Shown here piece by piece: positions 33,200-43,083 of a DNA stretch of 64,000 nt. A model generated the notes under the pieces. It was not told where the DNA came from. It was given only the letters and a program-made list of their open reading frames with translations, and did not search any database. Each line of letters starts with the position of its first letter. The stretch's first letter is position 1. The translations under genes were made by a program, and so were the position numbers. This stretch comes from Chthoniobacterales bacterium (lineage in GTDB: Bacteria; Verrucomicrobiota; Verrucomicrobiia; Chthoniobacterales; JACTMZ01), in contig JACSRX010000008.1 of assembly GCA_014879535.1 (NCBI GenBank), positions 1 to 64,000 of the forward strand. The letters are read 5' to 3'.

Positions 33200-33412
33200 G
33201 CAGGGGGCGGGATTTTTGCATTGGCAGGTTGACAGGGGGGACGTCTTGGTGTCTGCTTCCCTTGTTCCGATTGTCCGCGCCGCCCGTCGCGTTTCCCTTT
33301 TGATGCGAGGCCGGCAGATGTCTGCCCAAGCCCGGCGCACAATCACCCACGAACACACCTAAGCACACGTATTCTCATCACCGGGGCCCGGATGGATATC
33401 CGGGTGCACTTC
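33200..33412. promoter_or_regulatory. upstream region of the yebC-like gene
   Basis: This 213-base gap has a perfect -35 hexamer (TTGACA, 33229-33234) but no good -10 at the right distance. It also has a perfect inverted repeat GGCAGA-TG-TCTGCC (33313-33326) that could be an operator or small hairpin. No gene is visible. Confidence 0.4.
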
Positions 33413-34174
33413 ATGGCCGGTCACAACAAGTGGTCCAAAGTCAAGCGCATCAAGGGCGCGATCGACGCGAAGCGGGGGAAGTTGTTCTCCAAGCTGGCGA
33501 AAGAGATCGCCGTTGCCGCGAAGCTGGGGGGTCCGGATCCGGACGCCAATGTCCGGCTGCGCTCGGCCATCACGATCGCCCGCACACAAAACATGCCGAA
33601 TGACAACATCGATCGCGCGATCAAGCGCGGGTCCGGCGACACCGGTGAGGCGGCGCTGGAGGAGATGATCTACGAAGGCTACGCGGCCGACGGGGTTGCC
33701 GTGCTCATCGAGGCGGCCACGGACAACAAGAACCGCACGGCGGCCGACGTGCGGCTGATTTTTTCCAAGCATGGCGGCCACCTCGGCGGCGCCGGAAGCG
33801 TGGCGTATCTTTTCCAGCGCAAAGGGGAGGTGACCGTCCCCGAGGAGGCTTCCGACACCGACCGCCTGCTCGAACTGGCGCTCGAGGCCGAGGCGGACGA
33901 ATTGACCAGCGAGCCGGGCCATCCCCACGTGGTGACCACGGCGCCCGATCGCCTTTCCGCCGTGGCGGAGGCCCTGCGTGCGGCCTCCGTTCCCGTCAGC
34001 TCGCAGAAGCTGGTCTTCGTGCCGCGCACGACCGTGCTCGTGTCCGACGAGCAGACGGCCTCCAAGGTGCTGCACCTGCACGACGCCCTTGATGACAACG
34101 ATGACGTGCTGAACGTCTATTCGAATTTCGACCTGCCCGCCGGAATGATCGAGCGGCTTGCCGGACAGAACTGA
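33413..34174 (+). CDS. YebC/PmpR family protein
   Basis: A 253-residue protein of the YebC/TACO1 family. 'MAGHNKWSKVKRIKGAIDAKRGKLFSKLAKEI' in parts is the conserved start, followed by 'NMPNDNIDRAIKRGSGD', 'YEGYAADGVAVLIEAATDNKNRT' in parts, and 'SVAYLFQRKG'. Members have been described as transcription regulators, and some help translate polyproline stretches on the ribosome. The start is set at the conserved MAGHNKWS (33413); the frame extends seven codons upstream. rho follows 11 bases after the stop. Confidence 0.93.
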   Translation: MAGHNKWSKVKRIKGAIDAKRGKLFSKLAKEIAVAAKLGGPDPDANVRLRSAITIARTQNMPNDNIDRAIKRGSGDTGEAALEEMIYEGYAADGVAVLIEAATDNKNRTAADVRLIFSKHGGHLGGAGSVAYLFQRKGEVTVPEEASDTDRLLELALEAEADELTSEPGHPHVVTTAPDRLSAVAEALRAASVPVSSQKLVFVPRTTVLVSDEQTASKVLHLHDALDDNDDVLNVYSNFDLPAGMIERLAGQN

Positions 34175-34185
34175 AACAAAACACC

Positions 34186-35565
<1,380 letters not shown>

Positions 35566-35751
35566 TCCTCATGGAGGTTTCCCGTGCCGCTTGGACTCGG
35601 GAACCGACGGGGGAGGTGGTCCGTGGACAGGCAAGTTGTGTTTCGGTAGGCTCGCAGGCTGTGGAGGCCCCAAGTTTACCCCGCCTTGGCGGTGTGCCTG
35701 ACTGCCTCGAAGTTTGCCTTGGAGGGGGAAGCTTTGGAGGAACGGCATAAA

Positions 35752-36042
35752 ATGGCCAAGGCTTTGTCCCGGCTGTTTGGTTTGCAACCGGCCTATGCAG
35801 GTGAATCCGGACAACTCGTCGTCTACACCCCCAAGGAGGACGACGAGAAGGAGTTCGCCAAGCTGAACCATGGAAAGGATGACTACGAAGCTGCACTTGC
35901 AGACATGGACAGCAGGTTGGGGCGCGTGCCGGATACGGGGATGAAACTTATCGCCAAAGGCGGACTTCTGTTTTTGGTGCTTTTTGTCGGTGATATCCTG
36001 AGGACGGTTTGGTTGCGCCGGCGAATTTCCTTTGTCCCGTAG
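35752..36042 (+). CDS. small hypothetical protein with C-terminal membrane helix
   Basis: A 96-residue protein with a polar, charged N-terminal two-thirds ('YTPKEDDEKEFAKLNHGKDDYEAALADMDSRLG' in parts) and one membrane helix near the C-terminus (about 70-88, 'GGLLFLVLFVGDILRTVWL'). The ATG at 35752 has GGAGG 11 bases upstream. TTG at 35686 would add 22 residues and cannot be excluded. It lies six bases before the GT-C-like gene, so the two may work together. I do not recognise it. Confidence 0.5.
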   Translation: MAKALSRLFGLQPAYAGESGQLVVYTPKEDDEKEFAKLNHGKDDYEAALADMDSRLGRVPDTGMKLIAKGGLLFLVLFVGDILRTVWLRRRISFVP

Positions 36043-36048
36043 CGCCGC

Positions 36049-37737
36049 ATGTTTGAGCGCATCCGTCACATTCTTGCCGGTGCCGGGTTCTTCACCGTCC
36101 TTTTTGCAGCATTCTACCTTTCACCCCATGTCACGGTGACCGATTCGCGCTATGCGCTGCTGGCTTCCGAGGTTCTCCTGACGGACGGAACCTTGAAACT
36201 CGACGGGTTGGCCGAGGTTCCTGACTACCGCATCCTCGAATCCGGCGGCCACGAGCGCCTGTTCTATCCGGCGGCAGGTTCCGTTTTCAGCGTCCCCTTC
36301 ATGGCCTTGGTCCGGCCGTTCGGCGGCAGCGTGTTCGACAAGGAGGGCAGGTATGATCCCACCCGGGAGGATGCACTGCAGAAGCTCCTCGGGGCGCTCC
36401 TATGTGCCGTCCTCGGCATTCTGATGTGGCGGTTGGCCGCGCAATTCACCGGCGGACGGGCGGCGATGGTCATCGCCATCGCCGCCTCCTTCGGCTCACC
36501 GGTTTGGAGCACCGCTTCGCGGGCGGTTTGGATGGACACTTGGGGCCTTCTCTTGCTTTCGATCGGATTGCTCATGGTGGTGAAACCGTTGCGCCTCCCG
36601 GGTCTGATCATTCTCGGAAGCTGCCTTTCATGGATGTATTTTGTGAAGCCGACCTACAGCATCCCGGTCGCTGCAATCACGGGGATCGTGGTATGGCGTC
36701 ATCGCCTGAATGCATGGCCTCTCCTGGTGACCGGCGCCGTGTGGCTGGTTGTGTTCGTCTTGTGGTCGCTGCACACGTTCGGGACGCCGCTGCCGGAATA
36801 CTATTCGACTTCCATGCTGAAGTTCCGGGATGTGCCGGATGCGCTGGCGTCGCACATTTTCAGTCCGTCACGCGGCATTCTTGTCTATTTTCCGGCGGCT
36901 GCGTGGGCCGTTTGGATGGTGGTGAGGAACCGGGCGCGGGTGGGGGATCGCGACTTGGTCACCGCGGCGTTTGCCGTCATCGTGCTCCACTACGTTGTCC
37001 ACGCCGCGCACTCGTCGACGGCAGGGCATTGCTACGGGGCGCGATTCGCAACGCCGCTTGTCCCGTGGTTTGTTCTTCTCGCGGCCATCGGCTGGGAGGC
37101 CGTGTGGAGGGAGCCGGCCTGCCGCCGCCGCTTCGCCTTGGCGTGCGGCCTTCTGCTCGTCCTGTGGGGTGCATTTGTCAACGGACGCGGCGCCATCGAA
37201 CCGAAGACATGGAATTGGAACATCGTGCCGGCGAGCATCGACGACTCTCGGGAAAGGCTGTGGGATTGGAGGCGTCCTCAGTTCGTCGCGGACCTGTTGC
37301 CGGAGCCGTTGATTCTTCCCGAGGAATTTCCGACGCTTCCCTCGGTCCTGGATTTCCGTGGTCCGGACAGTGCTCCCTATCTTCTTGGAAGATGGGATGC
37401 CTGCGAGAGTGAGGGGCGGTGGTCGATGGGGGCGAACGCAGCGGTGATCTTTTCCTCGTGGCCGGGCCGTGGGCTCCAAGTGCGCATGACCGTTCGCACC
37501 GCCGGCCCGCAGAGGGTGGAGGCTTCGCTCAACGGGGAGACCGTATGGGAAGTGCATACCGGAAATGAGCGATGGTTCACCGTGGATTTCCCACTTCCCG
37601 CAACGTTGGTGAGTGACCGTAACGTTCTTGAGTTCCGCTTTCCGGATCGCAGGGTTCCCGATCAGAGCAGGCATATTGGAGATTTTCGCGAACTCGGCCT
37701 GATGGTTCGTTGCATCGAATTTTCCCATGCAAAATAA
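36049..37737 (+). CDS. GT-C-like membrane glycosyltransferase with C-terminal beta domain
   Basis: A 562-residue protein with about ten membrane helices between residues 8 and 390 and an Asp-Ser-Arg-Tyr loop after the first helix ('VTDSRYALLASE'), the place where GT-C enzymes keep their catalytic Asp. Lipid-linked sugars are the usual donors. From about residue 430 to the end it is soluble and beta-rich ('LQVRMTVRTAGPQRVEASLNG', 'NVLEFRFPD'), resembling jelly-roll carbohydrate-binding domains on the periplasmic side. Together with the GT2-GT4 fusion downstream it suggests a surface polysaccharide or protein-glycosylation locus. No pathway can be named. Confidence 0.65.
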   Translation: MFERIRHILAGAGFFTVLFAAFYLSPHVTVTDSRYALLASEVLLTDGTLKLDGLAEVPDYRILESGGHERLFYPAAGSVFSVPFMALVRPFGGSVFDKEGRYDPTREDALQKLLGALLCAVLGILMWRLAAQFTGGRAAMVIAIAASFGSPVWSTASRAVWMDTWGLLLLSIGLLMVVKPLRLPGLIILGSCLSWMYFVKPTYSIPVAAITGIVVWRHRLNAWPLLVTGAVWLVVFVLWSLHTFGTPLPEYYSTSMLKFRDVPDALASHIFSPSRGILVYFPAAAWAVWMVVRNRARVGDRDLVTAAFAVIVLHYVVHAAHSSTAGHCYGARFATPLVPWFVLLAAIGWEAVWREPACRRRFALACGLLLVLWGAFVNGRGAIEPKTWNWNIVPASIDDSRERLWDWRRPQFVADLLPEPLILPEEFPTLPSVLDFRGPDSAPYLLGRWDACESEGRWSMGANAAVIFSSWPGRGLQVRMTVRTAGPQRVEASLNGETVWEVHTGNERWFTVDFPLPATLVSDRNVLEFRFPDRRVPDQSRHIGDFRELGLMVRCIEFSHAK

Positions 37738-37887
37738 CAGCAATCCATTCGTGAAAGTGTTGGTCGCGGTATTCAGGCGCGATTCGCGAAAAGTCGGGAA
37801 GGGCGCCACCCCGGACTTGTGCAGATCGGAGTGCCGTTGGAAGAATGCAGCCATGCAAATCTTCGGCCGCGATGGAGGGCGTGTTCC

Positions 37888-39897
37888 ATGAGGGAGATTC
37901 TTCGCAGGATCGGCCGTCGCGTTTCGCGGATCGGGTCGGGCAGGCCGGAGGAGCTTCTTGAGATGCTCGCCTCGCGGTGGGAGGCGGCGTTGCCGGTCTT
38001 GGAGGCGAGGGTCGCCGCCTTGGAGCAACGAGTGCAGGAGGCCTCCCGGCGGCCAGACCAGCTGAAACCTGCGCCGCATGATGTGCATGGACTTGATCGC
38101 ACGCGGGAGGGCCAGGACTTTCTGCTCGCGCACCAGACTTGGAAACTCAGCAGGATTGCGATGGAGCCCCCGTCAGGCAGCGGAAGGCCGTTTTTCAGCG
38201 TCATCCTCGTTGCCCGGGATCGCGCCGATGTTGTGGAAGGAGCGCTCCGCTCTTTGACGGCCCAAACATTTTCCTCATGGGAGGCCATTGTTGTGGATGA
38301 TGGCAGCAGGGATGGAACCCGATCCGTCTTGGATCGCTGGAGCCAGATCGAGCCCCGTTTGCGGATTGTCACCCGGGCGCCCGAGGGGGCGGCAGCGGCC
38401 CGCAATGCCGGACTGTTGGAGGCCCGCGGGGATGTGGTGGCATGGCTGGATTCTGACAACACCTTCGCGCCCGGCTATCTTGAGGATGCGGCGTGGTGGT
38501 TCCTGTCGGATCAGGATCTGGCGGCCGCTTACGGGGCCCAGCTTGTTGTCCGGGAATGGGGAACCTGCGTGCGTTGGCCGGCATGCGACCTGGAGAAGCT
38601 GGAGAGCGGGAATTTCATCGATCTCAATGCATTCCTGCACCGCCGCTCGGTCGGGGTGAAGTTCGACACAACGCTGCCGCGGCTCATGGATTGGGATTAC
38701 ATTCTGCGGGTCGCCGACCGGGTCGGCGTGCAGGCGATCCCCGTGATGGCCGGAATATATCACGACAAACAGCGTTCCGACCGCATCACCTTGACGCAGC
38801 CGCATGGACCCTCCTTGGAGGCGGTGCGCTGCAAACGGCGTCCGCGTGCTCGCCGGGGGCTCCGGGTCCTGTGGGCGCTCTGGCATTTCCCCCAGGCGAC
38901 GGAATCCTACATCCGGTCCGACTTGGAAGGGGCGCGGGCGCTGGGGGTGGATGTCGAGGTCTGGGCTCAGACGACACCCTGCATTCCCCATACCAACGAC
39001 GTGCCGGTGCATCGTGGGACGCTCGACGAGGCGATCGATGACTTCCAGCCTCATGTCGTGCACACCTATTGGCTGAGTTCTGCGCTCGACTATGCCGACA
39101 CCGTGCATCGCCGGGGCATCCCGCACACGTGCAAGGTGCATGGATTCGAGTTCAATGATGACACGATGCGCCGCCTCGACGCCCATCCTGCGACAGCGCG
39201 GCTTTACCTGTTCGGGCATTTGCGGGCGAGGGTGCCTTGGACATCGCCCAAGTTCCGGACATCCACCACGTCATTTCTTCCCGCTCTTTACCCGCCGGCG
39301 CCGTGTTCCGGGAAGGATCGTCTCCTCGTCCTGCGCGTCGGCGCCGGATTGCTGACGAAGGGTTACCGCGACTTTTTTTCCATGGCCAAGGATTGCCCGC
39401 GGCACCGTTTTGTCCTGGTGCTCGGGCGCGCGTTGCTCATGGAGGAGAAGGTCGAGGAGATCATCGGGTGGCGCGACGAACTCGATTCCCCGGTGGAGAT
39501 CAAGGTCAGCCTCGCTCATGAGGAGGTTGCAGCCCTGATGGCCCGGGCCGCCATTTATGTCCACACGACCAATCCGGACTCGGTCTTCGGCATGCCGATT
39601 TCAATCGCGGAGGCCATGGCCACGGGAGCGTGGCCGCTCGTCCGGGCATGCGATGGTGCCGAAGGTTACCTCGACGGGGCCGGTGCCGTTTACCACTCGG
39701 CCGGACAGGCGGCGGAGCTCATCAACCAAACGCTCGCGTGGGATGAAGAGAAGTGGACGGATGTGTGGAGACGTTCGTTGGACCGGGCTTGGAGCGCTTT
39801 CCCCAACGAGCAGGTGATGGCGCCGATTGTGGCCGACTGGCACGAGATTGCGATCCGGAACGGGGCGGTGTTTTCTCCAGCCGGTCAACGGACGTGA
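37888..39897 (+). CDS. bifunctional glycosyltransferase, GT2 fused to GT4
   Basis: A 669-residue protein with two catalytic halves. Residues about 100-320 are a GT2 (GT-A) domain: 'PFFSVILVARDRADVVEGALRSL' in parts, 'AIVVDDGSRDGTRSVL', 'AAARNAGLLEARGDVVAWLDSDNTF' in parts, the last giving the DSD metal motif. Residues about 325-669 are a GT4 (GT-B) domain. It opens 'LRVLWALWHFPQATESYIRSDLE' in parts, has 'IPHTCKVHGFEFN', and ends with the donor-site 'GMPISIAEAMATGAWPLV'. The first 90 residues hold a short coiled coil. ATG at 37888 is chosen because the upstream frame is Arg-rich and lacks structure. Such fusions build two successive linkages of a repeat unit. Confidence 0.8.
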   Translation: MREILRRIGRRVSRIGSGRPEELLEMLASRWEAALPVLEARVAALEQRVQEASRRPDQLKPAPHDVHGLDRTREGQDFLLAHQTWKLSRIAMEPPSGSGRPFFSVILVARDRADVVEGALRSLTAQTFSSWEAIVVDDGSRDGTRSVLDRWSQIEPRLRIVTRAPEGAAAARNAGLLEARGDVVAWLDSDNTFAPGYLEDAAWWFLSDQDLAAAYGAQLVVREWGTCVRWPACDLEKLESGNFIDLNAFLHRRSVGVKFDTTLPRLMDWDYILRVADRVGVQAIPVMAGIYHDKQRSDRITLTQPHGPSLEAVRCKRRPRARRGLRVLWALWHFPQATESYIRSDLEGARALGVDVEVWAQTTPCIPHTNDVPVHRGTLDEAIDDFQPHVVHTYWLSSALDYADTVHRRGIPHTCKVHGFEFNDDTMRRLDAHPATARLYLFGHLRARVPWTSPKFRTSTTSFLPALYPPAPCSGKDRLLVLRVGAGLLTKGYRDFFSMAKDCPRHRFVLVLGRALLMEEKVEEIIGWRDELDSPVEIKVSLAHEEVAALMARAAIYVHTTNPDSVFGMPISIAEAMATGAWPLVRACDGAEGYLDGAGAVYHSAGQAAELINQTLAWDEEKWTDVWRRSLDRAWSAFPNEQVMAPIVADWHEIAIRNGAVFSPAGQRT

Positions 39898-39901
39898 ATG
39901 T

Positions 39902-39916
39902 GCGGCGGGGCGCCGC
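39902..39916. terminator. possible hairpin between convergent genes
   Basis: GCGGC, loop GGGGC, GCCGC lies in the 27-base gap between the GT2-GT4 gene and the convergent rlpA gene. There is no T-run, so it is only a weak candidate. Confidence 0.25.
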
Positions 39917-39924
39917 CCATGGAA

Positions 39925-40479
39925 TCAATTGCGGGGTGTGCCGCCTGCAGTCCGGGATTCCGCGTTTGTCCGGGCTTTCTGCCTTGATGAGGCAACCCTG
40001 CTGCGGTCGAGCTTCGGTGCGACGTCGATCTTGCGGAGGATTTCCGCCTTCACCGGGACGACGCCGGCCTTGGTCATCTCGATGCGCTGGGCAGCCACGA
40101 GACTCAGGTCGAGGATGCGGCCCTTGATGTAGGGGCCGCGGTTGTTGATGCGGACGATGACCGACTTTCCGTTCTTGAGGTTGGTCACGCGGACCATGGT
40201 GTTGAAGGGAAGCGTCTTGTGCGCCGCCGTGACATCACCTGCCCTGTAGGTCTCCCCGTTGGCAGTCAGCCTGCCGATCCAGCGCCCGTAGTAATAGGAT
40301 GCCTTGCCCTGCAGGACGGCGACCGGCTTGGCGTCGTAAAGAACCTCAGGTTCGCCTGGTTCGACGATGAGACCCTTCCTCGAGGCGCACCCGGACAGAC
40401 ATAGCAACACGGTGGCGGCCAGCAGCAGACCGGTCTTCGGAAGGAAACGGCGGATCGACGGCATCAGGGAGGAGGGCAT
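39925..40479 (-). CDS. rlpA: RlpA-like septal lipoprotein (double-psi beta-barrel)
   Basis: A 184-residue lipoprotein whose signal peptide ends in LSGC (Cys at about residue 31). The RlpA double-psi beta-barrel spans about 55-150: 'GKASYYYGRWIGRLTANGE' (about 57-75), 'AAHKTLPFNTMVRVTNL', 'GKSVIVRINNRGPYIKGRILDLS' in parts. RlpA enzymes cleave naked glycan strands at the septum. The catalytic His is present (AAH), but the motif usually written with DRGP reads NRGP here, so the catalytic Asp may be replaced. The SPOR domain is absent. An alternative start 15 bases in (40464) gives an equally good signal peptide. It lies beside an RNA methyltransferase on the same strand. Confidence 0.82.
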   Translation of the reverse strand: MPSSLMPSIRRFLPKTGLLLAATVLLCLSGCASRKGLIVEPGEPEVLYDAKPVAVLQGKASYYYGRWIGRLTANGETYRAGDVTAAHKTLPFNTMVRVTNLKNGKSVIVRINNRGPYIKGRILDLSLVAAQRIEMTKAGVVPVKAEILRKIDVAPKLDRSRVASSRQKARTNAESRTAGGTPRN

Positions 40480-40527
40480 CCAAGGTGACAGACTGCAGGT
40501 CCGTGGACAAGCCGGGCGCCCGAGGTG

Positions 40528-41601
40528 TCACGGGATCTTGTCATCCATCCTTTCGAGCACGCACACCGTCTCAATCGAGGCGGTTTGCGGGAACATGTCC
40601 ACGGGCACGGCGCGTGCAAGGCGGTAGGCTGAGGCCAATCTGGAGAGATCCCGGGCAAGGGTGGCGGGATCGCAGGAGACGTAAACGAGGCGTTCAGGGC
40701 GGGCGGCGAGGAGGGAGTCGATGACAGCCTGTGCGATCCCCTGCGCCGGGGGGTCGAGGAGCACAACGGCGTCCGGGGATCCCTCCAGCGCGTCGGGCAG
40801 CAGTTCCGCGGCATCCCCCGCGCGGTATTCCTCGCCTGGGGCGGCATCGGCTCGCGCCGCCTCGACGCCCCGGCTGTCCCAATCGATCCCGATGACATTC
40901 GTGAAACGTCCGCGCAGCCGCTTGGCGAAAAACCCCGCTCCGCAGTAGGCATCGATCAGCAGTCCGCCGTCGCCCGCGGCTTCCTCCACCACGACGGCGA
41001 GGATGTCGGCGGCCTGATCATTGACCTGCCGGAATCCGGCAAGTTCGGGATGGCTGCGCAGGGTGGCGGGGCCCGGGCGCAGGCGCTTCTTGGAGCGAAG
41101 ATGCCCAAGGGCGGCGTTCACGGTTTCGTCGGCCAGCAGGCATCGGTCCACGCCGACCAGACGCCGCGGGTCGGTGCCGCGGAATCCGACGACCGGCGGC
41201 TCCACATGCACGGTGATGCGGTTGCGGTAGCCATACTCGAGGGGTGATGGCCTTGCAGGCTCGACCGGCGGGTCGCTGAACTTTCCGATCCGGCGAAGGG
41301 CCTCGGCAACTTGGTGCGTCTTGGCTTCGAGCTGGCGTGGATAAGCCATGTGCTGATACGCACAACCCCCGCAGCGGCCGAACCATGGACAAGGCGGCTG
41401 CACGCGGTCCGGGGAGGGCCTGGTGATGTCCGTGACTTCCGCTTTGACCCAACTGCGGTGGACGGCGGTGACCCGCGCATTCACTGTTTCGCCGGGGATG
41501 GTGAACGGGACGAAGACGACGCGACCCTCGTGCCGGGCGATACCCGCACCGCCGTAGGCGATGCCGGAGATGTCCAGGGAAAGATCCGCGCCGGGTTTCA
41601 T
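40528..41601 (-). CDS. TrmA/RlmD-type RNA uracil-C5 methyltransferase
   Basis: A 357-residue SAM-dependent RNA methyltransferase. The N-terminal TRAM domain (about 3-58, 'LDISGIAYGGAGIARHEGRVVFVP' in parts) is followed by an iron-sulfur-cluster signature 'CPWFGRCGGCAYQH' (about 70-83). The RNA-binding middle contains 'YGYRNRITVHV'. The catalytic domain has 'LLIDAYCGAGFFA' and 'VVLLDPPAQGI', and ends with the nucleophile motif 'VYVSCDPATLARDLS' (about 310-324). A fourth cluster Cys is probably that of 'VDRCLLAD'. It should convert a specific uridine in 23S rRNA or tRNA to 5-methyluridine. The exact site cannot be told from sequence. Confidence 0.9.
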   Translation of the reverse strand: MKPGADLSLDISGIAYGGAGIARHEGRVVFVPFTIPGETVNARVTAVHRSWVKAEVTDITRPSPDRVQPPCPWFGRCGGCAYQHMAYPRQLEAKTHQVAEALRRIGKFSDPPVEPARPSPLEYGYRNRITVHVEPPVVGFRGTDPRRLVGVDRCLLADETVNAALGHLRSKKRLRPGPATLRSHPELAGFRQVNDQAADILAVVVEEAAGDGGLLIDAYCGAGFFAKRLRGRFTNVIGIDWDSRGVEAARADAAPGEEYRAGDAAELLPDALEGSPDAVVLLDPPAQGIAQAVIDSLLAARPERLVYVSCDPATLARDLSRLASAYRLARAVPVDMFPQTASIETVCVLERMDDKIP

Positions 41602-41677
41602 GACGTGGCATCATGGCTCCTGGACGCGCGTATGGCCATCGACTTTCGGACCCGGTGCGGGCAGACTTCATGCCATC

Positions 41678-42115
41678 ATGAACAGCCGGTTCCCGCGCAG
41701 TCCGTATGACCGCGAAGGCGGCATCCTCTTTTTCCCCAGGATGCTCGACAAGATCCGTCTCTTCCAGGGCGGGGAACTGCCGGAGGATTATCATGAGAAC
41801 TTTGGAAAGGGGTTCGACGGGGGGCTTTGCTCGTTTCTCCACGTGAGCCACGGGGATGTCGCGGAGCGCGTCGCGGAAGGAGGGTCCGACGCGGAAGTTC
41901 TCGAGTGGTGCATGGAGCGCGGGCGCCGTCCGACGGAGGGGGATATTTTCCTCTGGAACGAATTTCTGCGGAAATGCGGGTGGAAGGACCGTTTCGCGGA
42001 GCGTTTGCGGACGCGGTTGCAAGGCTTGGGGATGGGAGGCCGGACCGATGTGCAGACGATGCTCGACCTCATCGAGGTGGACGAGGGGCGTCCTCCCCGC
42101 GACGCCGGAGCGTGA
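41678..42115 (+). CDS. DUF5069-containing protein
   Basis: A 145-residue protein that matches DUF5069: 'YDREGGILFFPRMLDKIRLF' (about 9-28), 'LPEDYHENFGKGFDGGLCSFLHVSH' in parts, 'EWCMERGRRPTEGDIFLWNEFLRKCGW' in parts. The family is common in Verrucomicrobiota and Planctomycetota and has no known function. It has no signal peptide. The ATG at 41678 starts the conserved region; the upstream frame overlaps the divergent methyltransferase start. Its stop overlaps the start of the EamA transporter (GTGA), so the two are translated together. Confidence 0.85.
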   Translation: MNSRFPRSPYDREGGILFFPRMLDKIRLFQGGELPEDYHENFGKGFDGGLCSFLHVSHGDVAERVAEGGSDAEVLEWCMERGRRPTEGDIFLWNEFLRKCGWKDRFAERLRTRLQGLGMGGRTDVQTMLDLIEVDEGRPPRDAGA

Positions 42116-43038
42116 GCGCCGCGCAGCATGTGTGGCGCGGACGGCTGGCGCTGTTCGCGACCGTCATCATCTGGTCCACCCCGCCGGTTTTCCAGTATTG
42201 GCTGGCAAAGTCGTTCGACCCGTGGACCCAGAATTTTTACCGCTACTTGGCGGCATGCGTCGTCATGGCTCCAGCCGTGGCGTGGACCTCGTGGCGCTCC
42301 CCGAGACGGCTGACCGCCCGCGAGTGGGCGGGCAGCGCCATGGCCGCGGTTCCGAACGTGGTGCACCAGATCGCCCAGACGATGGCGGTGGTTCTGCTTT
42401 GGCCTGGGCTCTATGCGCTGCTCGGCCGCATGTCGGTGATCTTCACCGCCGTGCTTGCAGTGGTGTTCTTTGCGGATGAGCGCTGGATCACGCGCAGCGT
42501 GAAGTTTCTGGCGGGCACCATGCTCGCCCTTGCCGGGGTGGCCGGATTGGTTTACGTGCCGGGTGGCGGCGCCACGGGGAAACTGTCGGCCTTGGGGCTG
42601 TGGCTGGCATTGTTCGCCTCCCTTGGCTGGGCAGCCTACGGGATCCTCGTGAAGAAGTTCACCGCACGCACGGGGCCGACGGTGGGCTTCGGAGTGATCT
42701 GCATGTTCACGGCCGTGTTCCTTCTCCCGCTCATGCTGATGTTCGGCGACGGGACCGCGGTGCTGCATGCAGGCTGGTGGAACAACTTCGTTCTCGTCGG
42801 GTCCGGAATGCTCGCGATCGGGCTTGGCCACTGGCTCTACTACATCGGCATCCGCGCGGTCGGTGCGGCGCCAGCGCAATCGGCCCTGCTTTTGTGCCCG
42901 CTGGGAACGGCGCTGATTTCCTCCTCACTCTTCGGCGAGACGTTCCGGCCCCTGCAGATCGTGGCGGGGGCCGTCCTGCTCTGCGGTGCCTTTCTCGCGT
43001 TGTCCGCGAGGCCGCCGGTGATCGAGGAGCCTGCCTGA
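42112..43038 (+). CDS. EamA/DMT-family transporter
   Basis: A 308-residue inner-membrane protein with ten membrane helices and two EamA halves (about 10-140 and 158-295). 'ATVIIWSTPPVFQYWLAKSFDP' in parts opens the first half. 'LALFASLGWAAYGILVKKF' begins the second, and 'AAPAQSALLLCPLGTALISSSLFGE' in parts is the repeat-typical helix pair. The family exports amino acids, metabolites or other small solutes; the substrate is unknown. The GTG at 42112 overlaps the DUF5069 stop. The longer frame upstream is DUF5069 in another frame. Confidence 0.85.
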   Translation: MSAAQHVWRGRLALFATVIIWSTPPVFQYWLAKSFDPWTQNFYRYLAACVVMAPAVAWTSWRSPRRLTAREWAGSAMAAVPNVVHQIAQTMAVVLLWPGLYALLGRMSVIFTAVLAVVFFADERWITRSVKFLAGTMLALAGVAGLVYVPGGGATGKLSALGLWLALFASLGWAAYGILVKKFTARTGPTVGFGVICMFTAVFLLPLMLMFGDGTAVLHAGWWNNFVLVGSGMLAIGLGHWLYYIGIRAVGAAPAQSALLLCPLGTALISSSLFGETFRPLQIVAGAVLLCGAFLALSARPPVIEEPA

Positions 43039-43083
43039 AACTGCTCGCGCGGCATCCGCGCCGGTGCCACATTGCCTTGAGTC

